In this document: positions 31,182-42,000 of the stretch, piece after piece
How positions within the stretch are numbered: the stretch's first letter is position 1
Layout of the letters: every line of letters begins with the position of its first letter
Assembly (NCBI RefSeq): GCF_035974275.1
Contig: NZ_CP142422.1
Span: 3,534,001 to 3,598,000 of the forward strand
Source of the DNA: Chryseobacterium sp. MYb264
Lineage (GTDB): Bacteria > Bacteroidota > Bacteroidia > Flavobacteriales > Weeksellaceae
DNA length: 64,000 nt
Direction of reading: 5' to 3'
The notes under the pieces: model-generated
The model's database searches: none
The model's input: the letters and a program-made list of their open reading frames with translations, nothing else
What the model was told of the DNA's origin: nothing
Made by a program: the position numbers and the translations under genes

Positions 31182-33296
31182 TTAAAATTTATATTCCACC
31201 ATCAATGTTCCTCTCATTCCCAAAGCATTGATGAAGTCGGTATCTCTGGCTCCCCACCACGAAATGGCAGGTTGATAATTTTTGTTGAATACATTTTCGA
31301 TACCTAAAGAAACTTTCCAGTTTTGATTAACATCGTAGCTTGATTTCAGATTAAAAACCGTGTATTCAGGAACTCTTCCTTCGCCGTATACATAGAGCCC
31401 TTTGGCATTGGGCTCAAATCTGTTTTGAGCGAAAGAATGAAGCATATCTAACCCAACAGATAAGTTCTGCGTAGGTCTTACCTGAACATACGCTAATACT
31501 TTAGGAGCCGAAATTCTGCTGTTATTGATTTTTGCTGAATAATCGCCGTCATCTTTAGGAGAGGTAACGCCTTCCATCCAGCTGTAGCTTCCTCCGAAAT
31601 TGATCCATTTTGTAGGGGTAAAATGTAAAAATCCTTCTACACCATAAATAATTTCCGGAGCACGCTGAACGGTAAATGCATTGTTGACTCCCTGTACATA
31701 AGAGTAACCCAGTTTTGAAGTGCTCACATAAGAAGTCACTTCATAGTTTAGCCATTTGGTAATTTGTCCGGTTACTCCCAATTCATAATTGTTGACGATA
31801 ATAGGTTTTGTCTCTATTTTGTCTATGGTGCTTTCTGTAGCATCTCTTAGCGTCCTTCCCAGCTCATTGATCGAGAATGACTGGGAGAAACTTCCGAAGA
31901 TATTAATAAGCGGCTCTATATTATATCGGATTCCGACATTGCCGACCAAACTGTTGAAATTCAGGTCTCCTCCTTTTACAAAAATACTTTCGGGGAAAGT
32001 TCCGTCATTTTTAATTCTTGGAAGCGTGTTGAAATCACTTACATTCACCTTCATGTTTTCATAACGGAAACCTCCTTTGATGGTTAATTTTTTAAACAGA
32101 TCTATTTTCACCAAAGCAAAAGGAGCGATGTTGGTCATGCTCATTTCGGGAGTCCAGAAACGTCCGTCTTCCAGCTTTTGAGCCGTTTTGTCATTCAGAA
32201 CATCTAAACCGTAAATAACTTCCGCCTGAGAATTAGAAGCACTCCACAACTGAGTGTCTAAATTAATCCTTGCTCCTCCTTTCTTTGAAACGATATTAGA
32301 CTGGCCGCCATTCAGGAACGTATTGCTGTAGCCATATACCGTTCTGAAATCTTGGTAATAAAGATTGATGTTTAAAGCTGTTCCGCTCCAAAGATTTTTA
32401 TTGTCATAGCTTAATTTATAATTGTGATTTCTCGGAGTTCCCTGCGGCGTTGTTTCCAATCCTTTTCCTATACCTTCACCAATTGTTGGGGTAACACCGT
32501 ATTTACCCGTTACTAATCCTAAATTCAGGTCAGATTTTGAAGCATACCCAATGTAAGACGCCTCAATTCTCTGATTATCATTAATATTATAGCCTAACTT
32601 TAACATTCCGTTATAGTTATCCATTTTTGCGGTGCTGTAAGTCGGGCTTAGATTATCACCATTGGCATCTTTCATATAGCCGGTTCTTTCATAAGCGAAT
32701 GCAGCTACATAGTCGAATTTTTTAGCAAAACTTCCCGACAAAAGCTGACTGGCTCTTACGCCCAACGTTCCGCCATAAGGCTGTCCCGTGATGCCAACCT
32801 GTGTGATTCCGGAGATCTTTTTATCAGATTTGTTTCTTCTTGTAATATAATTGATAATTCCTCCGTCGGCTCCGTTTCCATAAATAGAAGAAGCTCCTTT
32901 GATGACCTCAACTCTTTCAATCGCGGAAGGATCTATTACTCTTAAATCTCGGGCGCCATTTCTAAGTGGCGTAGATTGTGGAATCCCATCGATAAGGACT
33001 AAAACCTGTCGGCCTCTCAATGTTTGCCCGGTGTTGGATGTTTGCCCTGAGCTCGTTGCCAAACTGGGAACCGTATATTGAAGAATACTTGTGATGTCTG
33101 AATTAACCGTTAACTGTGACTGAATCTGCTTTTCATTAACGATGGTGACAGAACTTGGAATTTCCTTGATGTTTTCCTTTTTTCGGGAAGCGGTAAGGAT
33201 TACTTCTTCAACATTTTTGGTCTGTAAAGTATCTTTAACCTGAGCAAAAACAGTAACTGTACCCAGACAAGCGACTGATAAAAGTGCCTTTTTCAT
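31182..33296 (-). CDS. TonB-dependent receptor (iron chelate type)
   Basis: A 704-residue outer membrane receptor. It has a signal peptide (MKKALLSVACLGTVTVFAQ), a TonB-box-like EEVILTASRKKE, a plug with LRGRQVLVLIDGIPQST and VEVIKGASSIYGNGADGGII, then a 22-strand-type barrel ending MVEYKF. The start at 33296 is chosen because it gives a proper signal peptide; an upstream in-frame start would add 12 basic residues. The ATG overlaps the stop of the preceding PepSY gene (TAATG), implying coupled translation. Without a CarboxypepD domain it resembles ferric siderophore or heme receptors; the ligand is unknown. Confidence 0.92.
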   Translation of the reverse strand: MKKALLSVACLGTVTVFAQVKDTLQTKNVEEVILTASRKKENIKEIPSSVTIVNEKQIQSQLTVNSDITSILQYTVPSLATSSGQTSNTGQTLRGRQVLVLIDGIPQSTPLRNGARDLRVIDPSAIERVEVIKGASSIYGNGADGGIINYITRRNKSDKKISGITQVGITGQPYGGTLGVRASQLLSGSFAKKFDYVAAFAYERTGYMKDANGDNLSPTYSTAKMDNYNGMLKLGYNINDNQRIEASYIGYASKSDLNLGLVTGKYGVTPTIGEGIGKGLETTPQGTPRNHNYKLSYDNKNLWSGTALNINLYYQDFRTVYGYSNTFLNGGQSNIVSKKGGARINLDTQLWSASNSQAEVIYGLDVLNDKTAQKLEDGRFWTPEMSMTNIAPFALVKIDLFKKLTIKGGFRYENMKVNVSDFNTLPRIKNDGTFPESIFVKGGDLNFNSLVGNVGIRYNIEPLINIFGSFSQSFSINELGRTLRDATESTIDKIETKPIIVNNYELGVTGQITKWLNYEVTSYVSTSKLGYSYVQGVNNAFTVQRAPEIIYGVEGFLHFTPTKWINFGGSYSWMEGVTSPKDDGDYSAKINNSRISAPKVLAYVQVRPTQNLSVGLDMLHSFAQNRFEPNAKGLYVYGEGRVPEYTVFNLKSSYDVNQNWKVSLGIENVFNKNYQPAISWWGARDTDFINALGMRGTLMVEYKF

Positions 33297-34498
33297 TATA
33301 TTTTTTTCTTTCCTTTTTTTTGTTTTCCCCACCAGACTAGAAATCCGGTTACAGGGAGTGATGTGCAGATTAATCCTGCTAAAAACCAGACAATTTTACC
33401 GAATAAGCCAAAATAAGATCCTGTGTGAATGTCATAGTTGGCAAGTGCGTATTTTTCGGCGTTATTTAAGTTTTTATGAGCTTTATTTGATAATAGTTTC
33501 CCTGAATATTTATCGAAGGAAACCTGACTTCTGTGGCTGTGTCTTCCTTCTTTTTCGTAAACGATAACAGGAATATTTTTTAATTCTTTCCCTTTTTTAT
33601 TTTTTCCGTTAAGCGGAATTCTGAAGCTTGATGATTCGGGATATTGTTTTTTTGTTTCTAAAGCTACCCAATCATAAACCGAAGCATTTTTCACCAATAA
33701 AGAATCGGGAGATTTAATTTCCTTATCTTTTGGAAGTTCCAGAGAACCTGATAAAGTAACGTTAAAAGCATTTTTTACCCAGGGATAAGCGAAATAAATT
33801 CCGGAAAGGCTCATAATTAAAGCAACAAATGAAGCATAAAACCCGAGAATATTATGAAGATCGTAGTTTTTACGTTTCCAGGTTTTTACATTTTTCCAGT
33901 CGAAGGTAAGACGGCTTTTTCTTACTTTTTTATTGATGGGCCACCAAAGAACAATTCCTGTAATCAGCAAAATAATAAAAAGAACCACCGGAATTCCGAC
34001 CACATATTTTCCCCAGTCTGCTTTTAACAACAAACTCCAGTGAATGGATTTCAAGATAGGGAAGAGGTCGTATTTTTCGTTGTAAATACCTAAAATTTCC
34101 CCAGTGTACTGATTAACGTAGACTGCTTTGTAAATCTTAATTTCCTGAAAGTAATTCCAGCCTTTTTTGTCTCTTGCGAGATACACAAATTCATAAGATT
34201 TGTTTTTATCCAAAGGAATTTCTACCGTGCTAATAGGAAATTTTTCATTGACTTCCAGAGAAATTTTTTCCTTTAAAACTTCAATGGCTAATGGCTGTTG
34301 TGTGATGGTTTCAGGTTTTACCCAGATCGCCTCTTTTCGGAGAACGCCCTGTATTTCATCCATAAAAACATACATTGTGCCCGTTAAAGACACAATAAAC
34401 ACAATAAGACCAACGGATAAACCAAACCACAAATGCAGTTTGGCGGACCATTTTTTTGTCAGTGAAGGCTTCTTCTTATGATGATGCTTTTTCTTCAT
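33296..34498 (-). CDS. PepSY-associated membrane protein (FoxB-like), copy 2
   Basis: A 400-residue paralogue of the protein encoded at 29674-30885, with the same His/Lys-rich start (MKKKHHHKKKPS), four membrane segments and the same helix-end His motifs (KLHLWFGLS, SIHWSLLL, YDLHNILGFY, YDIHTGSYFG). It is probably an inner membrane ferrireductase or heme-binding accessory protein for siderophore iron. The stop overlaps the start of the next receptor gene by 1 bp. A stable hairpin lies 4 bp before its ATG. Confidence 0.85.
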   Translation of the reverse strand: MKKKHHHKKKPSLTKKWSAKLHLWFGLSVGLIVFIVSLTGTMYVFMDEIQGVLRKEAIWVKPETITQQPLAIEVLKEKISLEVNEKFPISTVEIPLDKNKSYEFVYLARDKKGWNYFQEIKIYKAVYVNQYTGEILGIYNEKYDLFPILKSIHWSLLLKADWGKYVVGIPVVLFIILLITGIVLWWPINKKVRKSRLTFDWKNVKTWKRKNYDLHNILGFYASFVALIMSLSGIYFAYPWVKNAFNVTLSGSLELPKDKEIKSPDSLLVKNASVYDWVALETKKQYPESSSFRIPLNGKNKKGKELKNIPVIVYEKEGRHSHRSQVSFDKYSGKLLSNKAHKNLNNAEKYALANYDIHTGSYFGLFGKIVWFLAGLICTSLPVTGFLVWWGKQKKGKKKI

Positions 34499-34502
34499 GT
34501 CG

Positions 34503-34532
34503 AAAAGCTAACCCCTGAGGAGGTTAGCTTTT
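34503..34532 (-). terminator. Intercistronic hairpin before PepSY copy 2
   Basis: AAAAGCTAACC (34503-34513) pairs with GGTTAGCTTTT (34522-34532), an 11-bp perfect stem. On the minus strand the T tail is short and runs straight into the ATG at 34498. It may be a partial terminator, an mRNA processing site or a translational control element. Confidence 0.55.
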
Positions 34533-34538
34533 AATTAT

Positions 34539-36764
34539 TTAAAATTTATATCCTATTGAAAGTCTGAAGTTTCTTGGAGCTTCTGCCTGGTAATAGTAGT
34601 AGCTTCCGTATGGAGAACCAGAGTATAAATATCTGTTGAATACATTAAATACATTCAGACCTACTCGGAATTTTGTATTTTCCCAAGAAGCACCCGCATC
34701 GAATTTTACATAATCACCCATATTTTGTTGGTTACCTGTATTAGCCCAATTCCAGCTGCTTCTTCCCGCAAGGTAAGTTCCTCCAAAGCTTAGCCCGAAA
34801 CCTTCTAAAATATTATCTGTAAATGTATAGTTTAACCAACCGTTAGCCGTATGTTTTGCATAACCCGGAACTTTCATTCCTACTGGATTATTTACCGGAT
34901 CATTAGATTCTGTTACTTTGTTCTCTGTAAATGCATAGTTGAAGATCACATTAAATCCTCTGGTGATCTCTCCTTTTAAATCAAATTCGACTCCCTGAAC
35001 TCTGGTCTTACCCAGAAGAATTGAAAACGGTTCGCCTGGAGCGTTAGTTGGATCACTCACTGTAGCATTGTTTTTAATGATATTATATGCAGAGAAGGTC
35101 GTATTCCATTTTCCTCCGAACCAGTCTTTTTTCACCCCAATTTCCATATTGTTTCCGGTAATTGGCTTTACTGTGCTTCCATCTCTGAAAACAGCAGCCT
35201 GAGGAACAAATGACTGATCATATAAACCATAAACGGATAGATTTTCGTCAATAGAATAACTAATACCCACACGAGGCGTTATTTTGTCTGCTTCAGATTT
35301 CGTTCCGTAGTTTACTTCCTTAACGTTCGTATAACGAGCTGCTAATGTTACTCTTAAAGCATCATTGAAAAATCCTAATTCATCCTGCAAATATAGACCT
35401 GTATAATTTTGCTCAATAGAACTTCCAGATCCTGCTCTTACAGAAAGAGGAGTACTTTTGTCGAAAGGTTTATAAGTGCTTGAATTATTAGGACCATAGT
35501 ACGCTCCAGTACCGTTGATATCATAATTATTTGTATTCAGATTATACCAATACCTGTAATCGGCAACTGTATTTCCTGGATCTGTTGCTGTTGGAGCTCT
35601 GTAATCTCCGTCAGCATTAAATTTATCAAGATTATATCCCTGAGACCAGTCCGCCATATATTTTTTGCTTCCCAAATCCAAGCCAGCTAAGATTTTATGA
35701 GAAACAACACCTGTTTTTACAGAACCGTTTAAGAAAACCTGACCAAATTTCATGGTATTATCGCCTTCCCAATATCCTAAACGACGGATCATATAGTTTC
35801 CTTCAAAACTGCTTGGCCAAAGGTTGCTTCCCATCGTGTATTCATTCACATACGTTAATTGGGAAGTCAGTTTCCAGTTTTCGTTGAATTTATGCTGTAA
35901 ATTGATATTTACGGTATTATTGTCAACTTTCGTAGGTTCAATTCCCGGATCTGTTTGCGTATAGCTTTGAGGTCTCGTTGCATACCCGTCATAGCTGAAA
36001 ACATAAGCAGAACCTACCTCTGACATTTTTGCCTTTTGGTAGATATATTCAGCTGTTAAAGTTGTTTTGTCAGTAAGATTTACTTTTAATGAAGGATTAA
36101 TGATATATCTGTCATTGAATTCATAGTCTCTGAAACTGTTTCTGTTCTGAGCCATTAAGTTCAGTCTGAAAGCTACTTTATCCGTGATTTTAGAATCAAT
36201 ATCTGCCTCACCTCTGTACATATTGTAGCTTCCAAGTGTTACTCTTGCCGTTCCATTCAGCGCTTGCCCGGTTGGTTTTTTGGTAACAATATTATAAATA
36301 CCACTTGGCTCTCCGTTTGACATTAAGAATCCTGATGGTCCTTTAATGAATTCGATATGATCTACGAAAGACATATCTTCACTTAGAGGTCCCCAGTTAG
36401 AGGTAACGTTTACCCCATTCATGAATGCTGCAGCTCTGGAACCTCTCATGTTTACTCTCGTATACATATCTCCCCAGTGCTCTAATCTCTGAGCTCCTGC
36501 CACGTTTCTCAAAACACCGTCGCTCAAAGTGGTTACCTGCTGATCTTCTAATGCCCTGGCTGTAATAATTGAAATATTTTGAGGTATTTTAATTAAAGCT
36601 TCGTCAAGTCGCATAGAAGAAGAACCTTCTTTTTCTACATATTTTTTGTAATATTTCCCGCTGACAACAACCTCTTCAATATTAGAAGATTTTACAGTAT
36701 CTTTTTCTTGGGCAAAAGACAAAACGGTTGTAAGCAAAGCAGCACCAATGATAATTTTCTTCAT
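34539..36764 (-). CDS. TonB-dependent siderophore receptor
   Basis: A 741-residue receptor with a signal peptide ending SFAQ. The plug has features of the siderophore-receptor subfamily: LRNVAGAQRLEHWG, VNMRGSRAAAFMNGV and HIEFIKGPSGFLMSNGEPSG, and the barrel ends in RLSIGYKF. It should import a ferric siderophore with TonB energy. It lies 25 bp downstream of another receptor gene, so the two are probably cotranscribed from the promoter at 38961. Confidence 0.92.
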   Translation of the reverse strand: MKKIIIGAALLTTVLSFAQEKDTVKSSNIEEVVVSGKYYKKYVEKEGSSSMRLDEALIKIPQNISIITARALEDQQVTTLSDGVLRNVAGAQRLEHWGDMYTRVNMRGSRAAAFMNGVNVTSNWGPLSEDMSFVDHIEFIKGPSGFLMSNGEPSGIYNIVTKKPTGQALNGTARVTLGSYNMYRGEADIDSKITDKVAFRLNLMAQNRNSFRDYEFNDRYIINPSLKVNLTDKTTLTAEYIYQKAKMSEVGSAYVFSYDGYATRPQSYTQTDPGIEPTKVDNNTVNINLQHKFNENWKLTSQLTYVNEYTMGSNLWPSSFEGNYMIRRLGYWEGDNTMKFGQVFLNGSVKTGVVSHKILAGLDLGSKKYMADWSQGYNLDKFNADGDYRAPTATDPGNTVADYRYWYNLNTNNYDINGTGAYYGPNNSSTYKPFDKSTPLSVRAGSGSSIEQNYTGLYLQDELGFFNDALRVTLAARYTNVKEVNYGTKSEADKITPRVGISYSIDENLSVYGLYDQSFVPQAAVFRDGSTVKPITGNNMEIGVKKDWFGGKWNTTFSAYNIIKNNATVSDPTNAPGEPFSILLGKTRVQGVEFDLKGEITRGFNVIFNYAFTENKVTESNDPVNNPVGMKVPGYAKHTANGWLNYTFTDNILEGFGLSFGGTYLAGRSSWNWANTGNQQNMGDYVKFDAGASWENTKFRVGLNVFNVFNRYLYSGSPYGSYYYYQAEAPRNFRLSIGYKF

Positions 36765-36789
36765 GGGGTATAAGAGATATATTTAATTT

Positions 36790-38943
36790 TTAGAATTTAT
36801 AAGCGATTGTTCCTAAGAAGTTGGCCAGTTTTTGCGGATTCGCTGTAGAATATCCTGTCCAATAATGCTCGTTGGTGAAATTATCAACCTTAACTCCGAT
36901 TCTGAACTTCTTTGCATCGTAAAATGCATTGGCATTCAAAACGAAATATTTTGGTAAAATGAAATCTCCTGTTACATTATTATCACTCGCATAATTTCCT
37001 CCAAATCCGAAACCAAGACCTTTTATTTTTCCGTCAACAAATTGATATGCCAGGTTGAAATTTGCATTCCAGAAAGAACCTGCTGTTGTTGGTCTTAAAC
37101 CTGTACCTTCATCCACGGTATCGTTGTAAGCCAAACCTCCGACTAAAGAGAAACCTTTTACTAAGTATGCATTAACTTCCAATTCAAAACCTTTACTCAA
37201 TGTAGAAGCCGCCTGTTTTTGAACTGAAACAAAATTTGGGGCATATTCTCCGGTGTAAAGCAATTGGTTTTTCACTTTAATATTATAGTAAGAAACCGTT
37301 GCATTGAATCTGTTGTTGAATAAACTTGCTTTTAAACCTCCTTCAAACTGATTGCCTCTTTCAGCATCTGATAAAGTGGTATTTCCGGCTGTATCAGAAG
37401 TGTAATATCCGTTTGATTTGAATGAGTTTTGGTAATTTCCGAAAACTGAGAATTTATCTTTTACAATTTCGTAAACAATACCTGCTTTTGGAGAAAATGC
37501 AGACTGGTTGAATGCTTTCTCTGCATTTGGTCCAGCCATTCCTCCCAAGAAATCGTTGTTTTCATAACGAAGTCCTGCCATAATGTGCAAGTTCGCAATC
37601 GGAGTAAATAAGTTGGAAATATATCCTGAATAGGTATTCAAATCTCTTAAATAATCGTAAGTTGAAAATTTACCTGCATCTGCATACATTGCAGACAAAG
37701 CCGCGTTATTCATTCCTGAATAATCTGCACCTGAAGCTGCTACTGTATCAAAATTACCGTTCAGATATTTGTATTTCAATCGCTCTGTAGTTCTCATATA
37801 ATCAAAACCAACAACCGTTTTGTTTTTCATTCCGTTGGAAAAATCATAATTAAAGTTGAAGTTTTGTTGAATTTGGAACCAAGATTTTTTGCTGCCATTG
37901 GTGGATTGATCTGCTCTTGCAACATTATAAGAAGAAGATGCAGCATCATAAGCAACCGAAAAATAAGGATTGTAACCGTCTGAATAAGAATCAGAATTAT
38001 TAATATAAGTATTTGAGGTAATATTATCGTTGATTTTCCATTTTGCGTTTCCAAAAACATTGGAGTTTCTCGCCGTCATGTACAAATCATTTCCGGTGTA
38101 AGATTCTTTATAATTCAAGCCTGCCGCTTTTTCCAAATCTTTCATATTATCAATTCCGTTCAATGTTTTAGGAGAAAGATAGAAGAAGTAAGGGTTTGCC
38201 GTTACTCGGTTATCGAATAATTCATAATCAACATTCAACTGAACTTTGTCGGAAACATTCCAAGTCAAGCTCGGTGCAAATGTGGTGTATTGATTTTTCG
38301 CGTCGGTTTTTGTGAAGTTTCCTTCATTTGTATAGGCCGTATTTACACGGAAAAGTAAGTCTTTTGTAATGGGAGCATTAATATCTGCCGTTGTTCTGTA
38401 CGTATTGTAACTTCCTGCAGAAGCTGAAACTGCACCAAAGAAGTGGGACTGTGGTTTTTTGGTAACTCTGTTAATAAGACCACCATAAGATGCTACTGTA
38501 CTTCCGTAAAGCGTTCCCACAGGACCTTTTAGGAATTCTAATGTCTCCACATTTATGGCATCAATTGTAGAGGTAACGGGAGCCACTACACCATTTCTTG
38601 TAGAAGCCTGCGAAGGAAAACCTCTCAAAACGAAGAAAGAACCTCCATCTCCGGCTCTTCCTGTAGGGTTCCACATTTTCTGTAAACCTGTTACGTTTCT
38701 GTAGGCATCATCCACTGTAAAAATGTTTTCATTTTCTAAAATCCCTTTATCGATAGATGAATAAACTTGTGGATTTTCTATGAATTTCACTGGCATTTTG
38801 TTGGAAGATTCTGTATCTAGTTTTTTCACCATTCTATTGATGATCACTTCTTCTATATTTTTAGAATTAACAGTATCCTTTTTTTCCTGGGCAAAAGTGA
38901 GCATAGAACCCAACAAAGAGGCACAGATCAGTACATTTTTCAT
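36790..38943 (-). CDS. TonB-dependent siderophore receptor, first gene of the iron cluster
   Basis: A 717-residue receptor. The start at 38943 (MKNVLICASLLGSMLTFAQ) gives a clean signal peptide; the upstream in-frame ATG adds only three residues. Plug motifs are YRNVTGLQKMWN, FFVLRGFPSQAST and LEFLKGPVGTLYGSTVASYGG. The barrel ends in FLGTIAYKF. It is distinct in sequence from the next receptor, so the two probably take different ligands. The promoter in front carries a palindromic iron-box-like sequence. Confidence 0.92.
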   Translation of the reverse strand: MKNVLICASLLGSMLTFAQEKKDTVNSKNIEEVIINRMVKKLDTESSNKMPVKFIENPQVYSSIDKGILENENIFTVDDAYRNVTGLQKMWNPTGRAGDGGSFFVLRGFPSQASTRNGVVAPVTSTIDAINVETLEFLKGPVGTLYGSTVASYGGLINRVTKKPQSHFFGAVSASAGSYNTYRTTADINAPITKDLLFRVNTAYTNEGNFTKTDAKNQYTTFAPSLTWNVSDKVQLNVDYELFDNRVTANPYFFYLSPKTLNGIDNMKDLEKAAGLNYKESYTGNDLYMTARNSNVFGNAKWKINDNITSNTYINNSDSYSDGYNPYFSVAYDAASSSYNVARADQSTNGSKKSWFQIQQNFNFNYDFSNGMKNKTVVGFDYMRTTERLKYKYLNGNFDTVAASGADYSGMNNAALSAMYADAGKFSTYDYLRDLNTYSGYISNLFTPIANLHIMAGLRYENNDFLGGMAGPNAEKAFNQSAFSPKAGIVYEIVKDKFSVFGNYQNSFKSNGYYTSDTAGNTTLSDAERGNQFEGGLKASLFNNRFNATVSYYNIKVKNQLLYTGEYAPNFVSVQKQAASTLSKGFELEVNAYLVKGFSLVGGLAYNDTVDEGTGLRPTTAGSFWNANFNLAYQFVDGKIKGLGFGFGGNYASDNNVTGDFILPKYFVLNANAFYDAKKFRIGVKVDNFTNEHYWTGYSTANPQKLANFLGTIAYKF

Positions 38944-38960
38944 GAAAGTCAAATTTTCTG

Positions 38961-38994
38961 CAAATATATTGTTTTTAATTATTCTAAATTAGAA
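38961..38994 (-). promoter_or_regulatory. Promoter of the iron cluster with palindromic Fur-like site
   Basis: The -7 box TATATTTG (38968-38961) fits the consensus. Thirteen bp upstream lies the perfect palindrome TTCTAAATTAGAA (38982-38994), overlapping the place of the -33 element and containing ATTCTAAAT. This is a plausible operator for iron-dependent repression. Confidence 0.6.
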
Positions 38995-39039
38995 ATGAAA
39001 TTGATATTTATCATATAAATGTTATACAGTGAATAACAA

Positions 39040-39071
39040 AAAACCGCTCCAAGTAGTATTGAAGCGGTTTT
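39040..39071 (-). terminator. Terminator of secA
   Basis: On the minus strand AAAACCGCT pairs with AGCGGTTTT, followed by TTGTTATTC. Confidence 0.75.
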
Positions 39072-39095
39072 ATATGGTTTAAATTAATTTAAAAC

Positions 39096-42000
39096 TTATG
39101 CAGGAATTTCTCCTTTATATAAGAATGAAATAATTTCTTTGTTTAATTTGTCGATCATTTCACTGAATAAGTGGAAAGATTCTTGTTTGTAAATCACCAA
39201 CGGATCTTTCTGTTCGTAAACAGCACCTTGAGAGGATCTTCTTAAATCATCCATTTCACGAAGGTGAAGTTTCCAGTTTTCATCAATGATAGATAAAGTG
39301 ATATTCTTTTCAAAATCATTAATTAAACTTTCACACTGCGTTTCGTAAGCTTCTTTAAGATCTGCCACGATAGTCATTGTTTTATGACCGTCTGTAAAAG
39401 GAACCTGAATCATTTTGAACATTGAACCTTGATTTTGATACACATTCTCAATAATAGGGAATGATTTCTCTTTCAATAAGTTCAGTTTCATATTGTAGTC
39501 TTCCTGAGCAGCTTTAAATAAAATATTCGTTAAATCCTGAACATTTTTATTGTTGAAGTCGTTTTGAGAAACAGGAGATTCCATCGTAAAAGTCTTGATG
39601 ATCTCGTATTCAAAATCTTTATAGTTTCCTGTAGCTTTTCCTTTCGCAACGATAGAATTGGCAACATCAAAGATCATGTTTGTAATATCATACTTCAGGT
39701 GATCTCCGAACAAAGCGTTCTTTCTTCTCTTGTAGATTACGTCACGCTGTTTGTTCATTACGTCATCGTATTCAAGAAGTCTCTTTCTTGTTCCGAAGTT
39801 GTTTTCTTCTACTTTTTTCTGCGCTCTTTCGATAGATTTAGAGATCATAGAATGCTGAATTACTTCACCATCTTTATGCCCCATTCTGTCCATCATTTTA
39901 GCAATTCTTTCAGAACCGAATAAACGCATCAAATTATCTTCCAAAGAAACATAGAACTGAGAACTTCCCGGATCTCCCTGACGTCCCGCTCTACCTCTCA
40001 ACTGTCTGTCAACACGTCTAGAATCGTGTCTTTCTGTACCAATAATCGCTAAACCTCCGGATTCTTTTACTTCTTTAGAAAGCTTAATATCCGTACCACG
40101 ACCTGCCATGTTGGTTGCGATTGTAACCACTCCCGGCTGACCTGCTCCAGCGACGATTTCTGCTTCTTTTTTGTGAAGTTTCGCGTTAAGAACCTGGTGA
40201 TTAATTTTTCTTAATTGAAGTGCTTTTGATAATAATTGAGAAATTTCAACTGAAGTTGTACCCACCAAAACAGGTCTTCCTGCAGCAGTTAATTTTTCAA
40301 TTTCCTCGATTACAGCGTTATATTTTTCTCTGTTAGTTTTGAAAACTAAATCCTGTCTGTCATGTCTTAAAATCTGACGGTTGGTAGGAATGACCACTAC
40401 GTCTAATTTGTAGATTTCCCAAAGCTCGCCCGCTTCTGTCTCTGCAGTACCCGTCATCCCCGCAAGCTTGTTGTACATACGGAAATAGTTCTGTAGTGTA
40501 ACCGTTGCAAAAGTCTGAGTTGCCGCTTCGATTTTTACGTTTTCTTTTGCTTCGATCGCTTGGTGAAGACCGTCAGAATAACGTCTTCCTTCCATGATAC
40601 GACCTGTTTGCTCGTCAACGATTTTTACTTCACCATCAATTACTACATATTCATCATCTTTTTCGAATAATGTATATGCTTTCAATAATTGACTCATCGT
40701 GTGAACTCTTTCAGATTTTTCAGCAAAATCAGAGAAAAGTCTTTCTTTAGCTTCGAATTCTTCTTCTTTAGATAAATTTTTAGCCTCCAATTCTGCGATT
40801 TCAGTTCCGATATCAGGAAGTACGAAGAAGTTGTTGTCTTCATTTCCTTGAGACATGTATTCAACCCCTTTATCTGTCAAGTCAACCTGATTGTTCTTCT
40901 CTTCGATGACGAAATAAAGATCTTTATCTACAATTGGCATGTCACGGTTGTTGTCCTGCATGTATTGAGCCTCAACTTTCTGAAGCAATGCACGGTTTCC
41001 GCTTTCCGATAAGAATTTAATTAATTGTCTGTTTTTAGGAAGACCTCTGTAAGCCTGAAGCAATTTGAATCCTCCTTCTTTTGTGTTTCCTGCACCGATT
41101 AGCTTTTTAGCTTCATTAAAGATTGCAGAAACTGTTTTTTTCTGAACTTCAACAATTCTGTCGATAGAAGGTTTTAGAACATCAAATTCCTGTCTGTCTC
41201 CTTGTGGAACTGGACCAGAAATAATCAAAGGTGTTCTTGCATCATCTACCAAAACAGAGTCAACCTCATCCACGATCGCAAAGTTGAGTTCTCTTTGTAC
41301 CAGTTCTGAAGGTGAAGTTACCATGTTATCTCTCAAATAATCGAAACCGAATTCGTTATTTGTACCATAAGTAATGTCTGAATTGTATGCTTTTCTTCTT
41401 CCGTCTGAGTTCGGCTGGTGATTATCGATACAATCGATGCTCATTCCGTGGAATTGATATAATGGACCCATCCACGCCGAGTCTCTTTTTGCAAGGTAGT
41501 CATTCACCGTTACCACGTGAACTCCTCTTGCAGGAAGTGCATTTAAGAAAATTGGCAATGTTCCTACCAAAGTTTTACCTTCCCCGGTTGCCATCTCGGC
41601 AATTTTTCCGCTGTGAAGAATAATACCTCCGATAAACTGAACATCGTAATGCACCATATCCCAGTTTACGGGTGTTCCGGCAGCATCCCATGAGTTTTTC
41701 CAAACAGCCTGATCCCCCTGAATTTCCACGAAATCTTTACCCGCAGCCGCCAATTGTCTGTCCCAATCGCTTGCTTTGATTCTGATCTCACCATTCTGAG
41801 CCCATCTTCTTGCCGTTTCTTTTACTAAAGCAAATACTTCAGGAAGAATTTGAAGGAGTACTTTTTCTTCGATTTCGTAAGACTCTTTTTTAAGCCCCTC
41901 AATTTTCGTGAAAAGAGCTTCTTTTTCGTCTACGTTCTTAGAATTTTTTATCTGCTCCTGGATCTGTTCTATTTGAGCTGTGATTTTACTGGTTGCAGAT

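Noticed and set aside
31182..33332. Longer start for the third TonB receptor (MGKTKKRKEKNI...)
   Set aside because: It would put basic residues before the signal peptide and lies inside the preceding PepSY gene; the ATG at 33296 gives a proper signal peptide.
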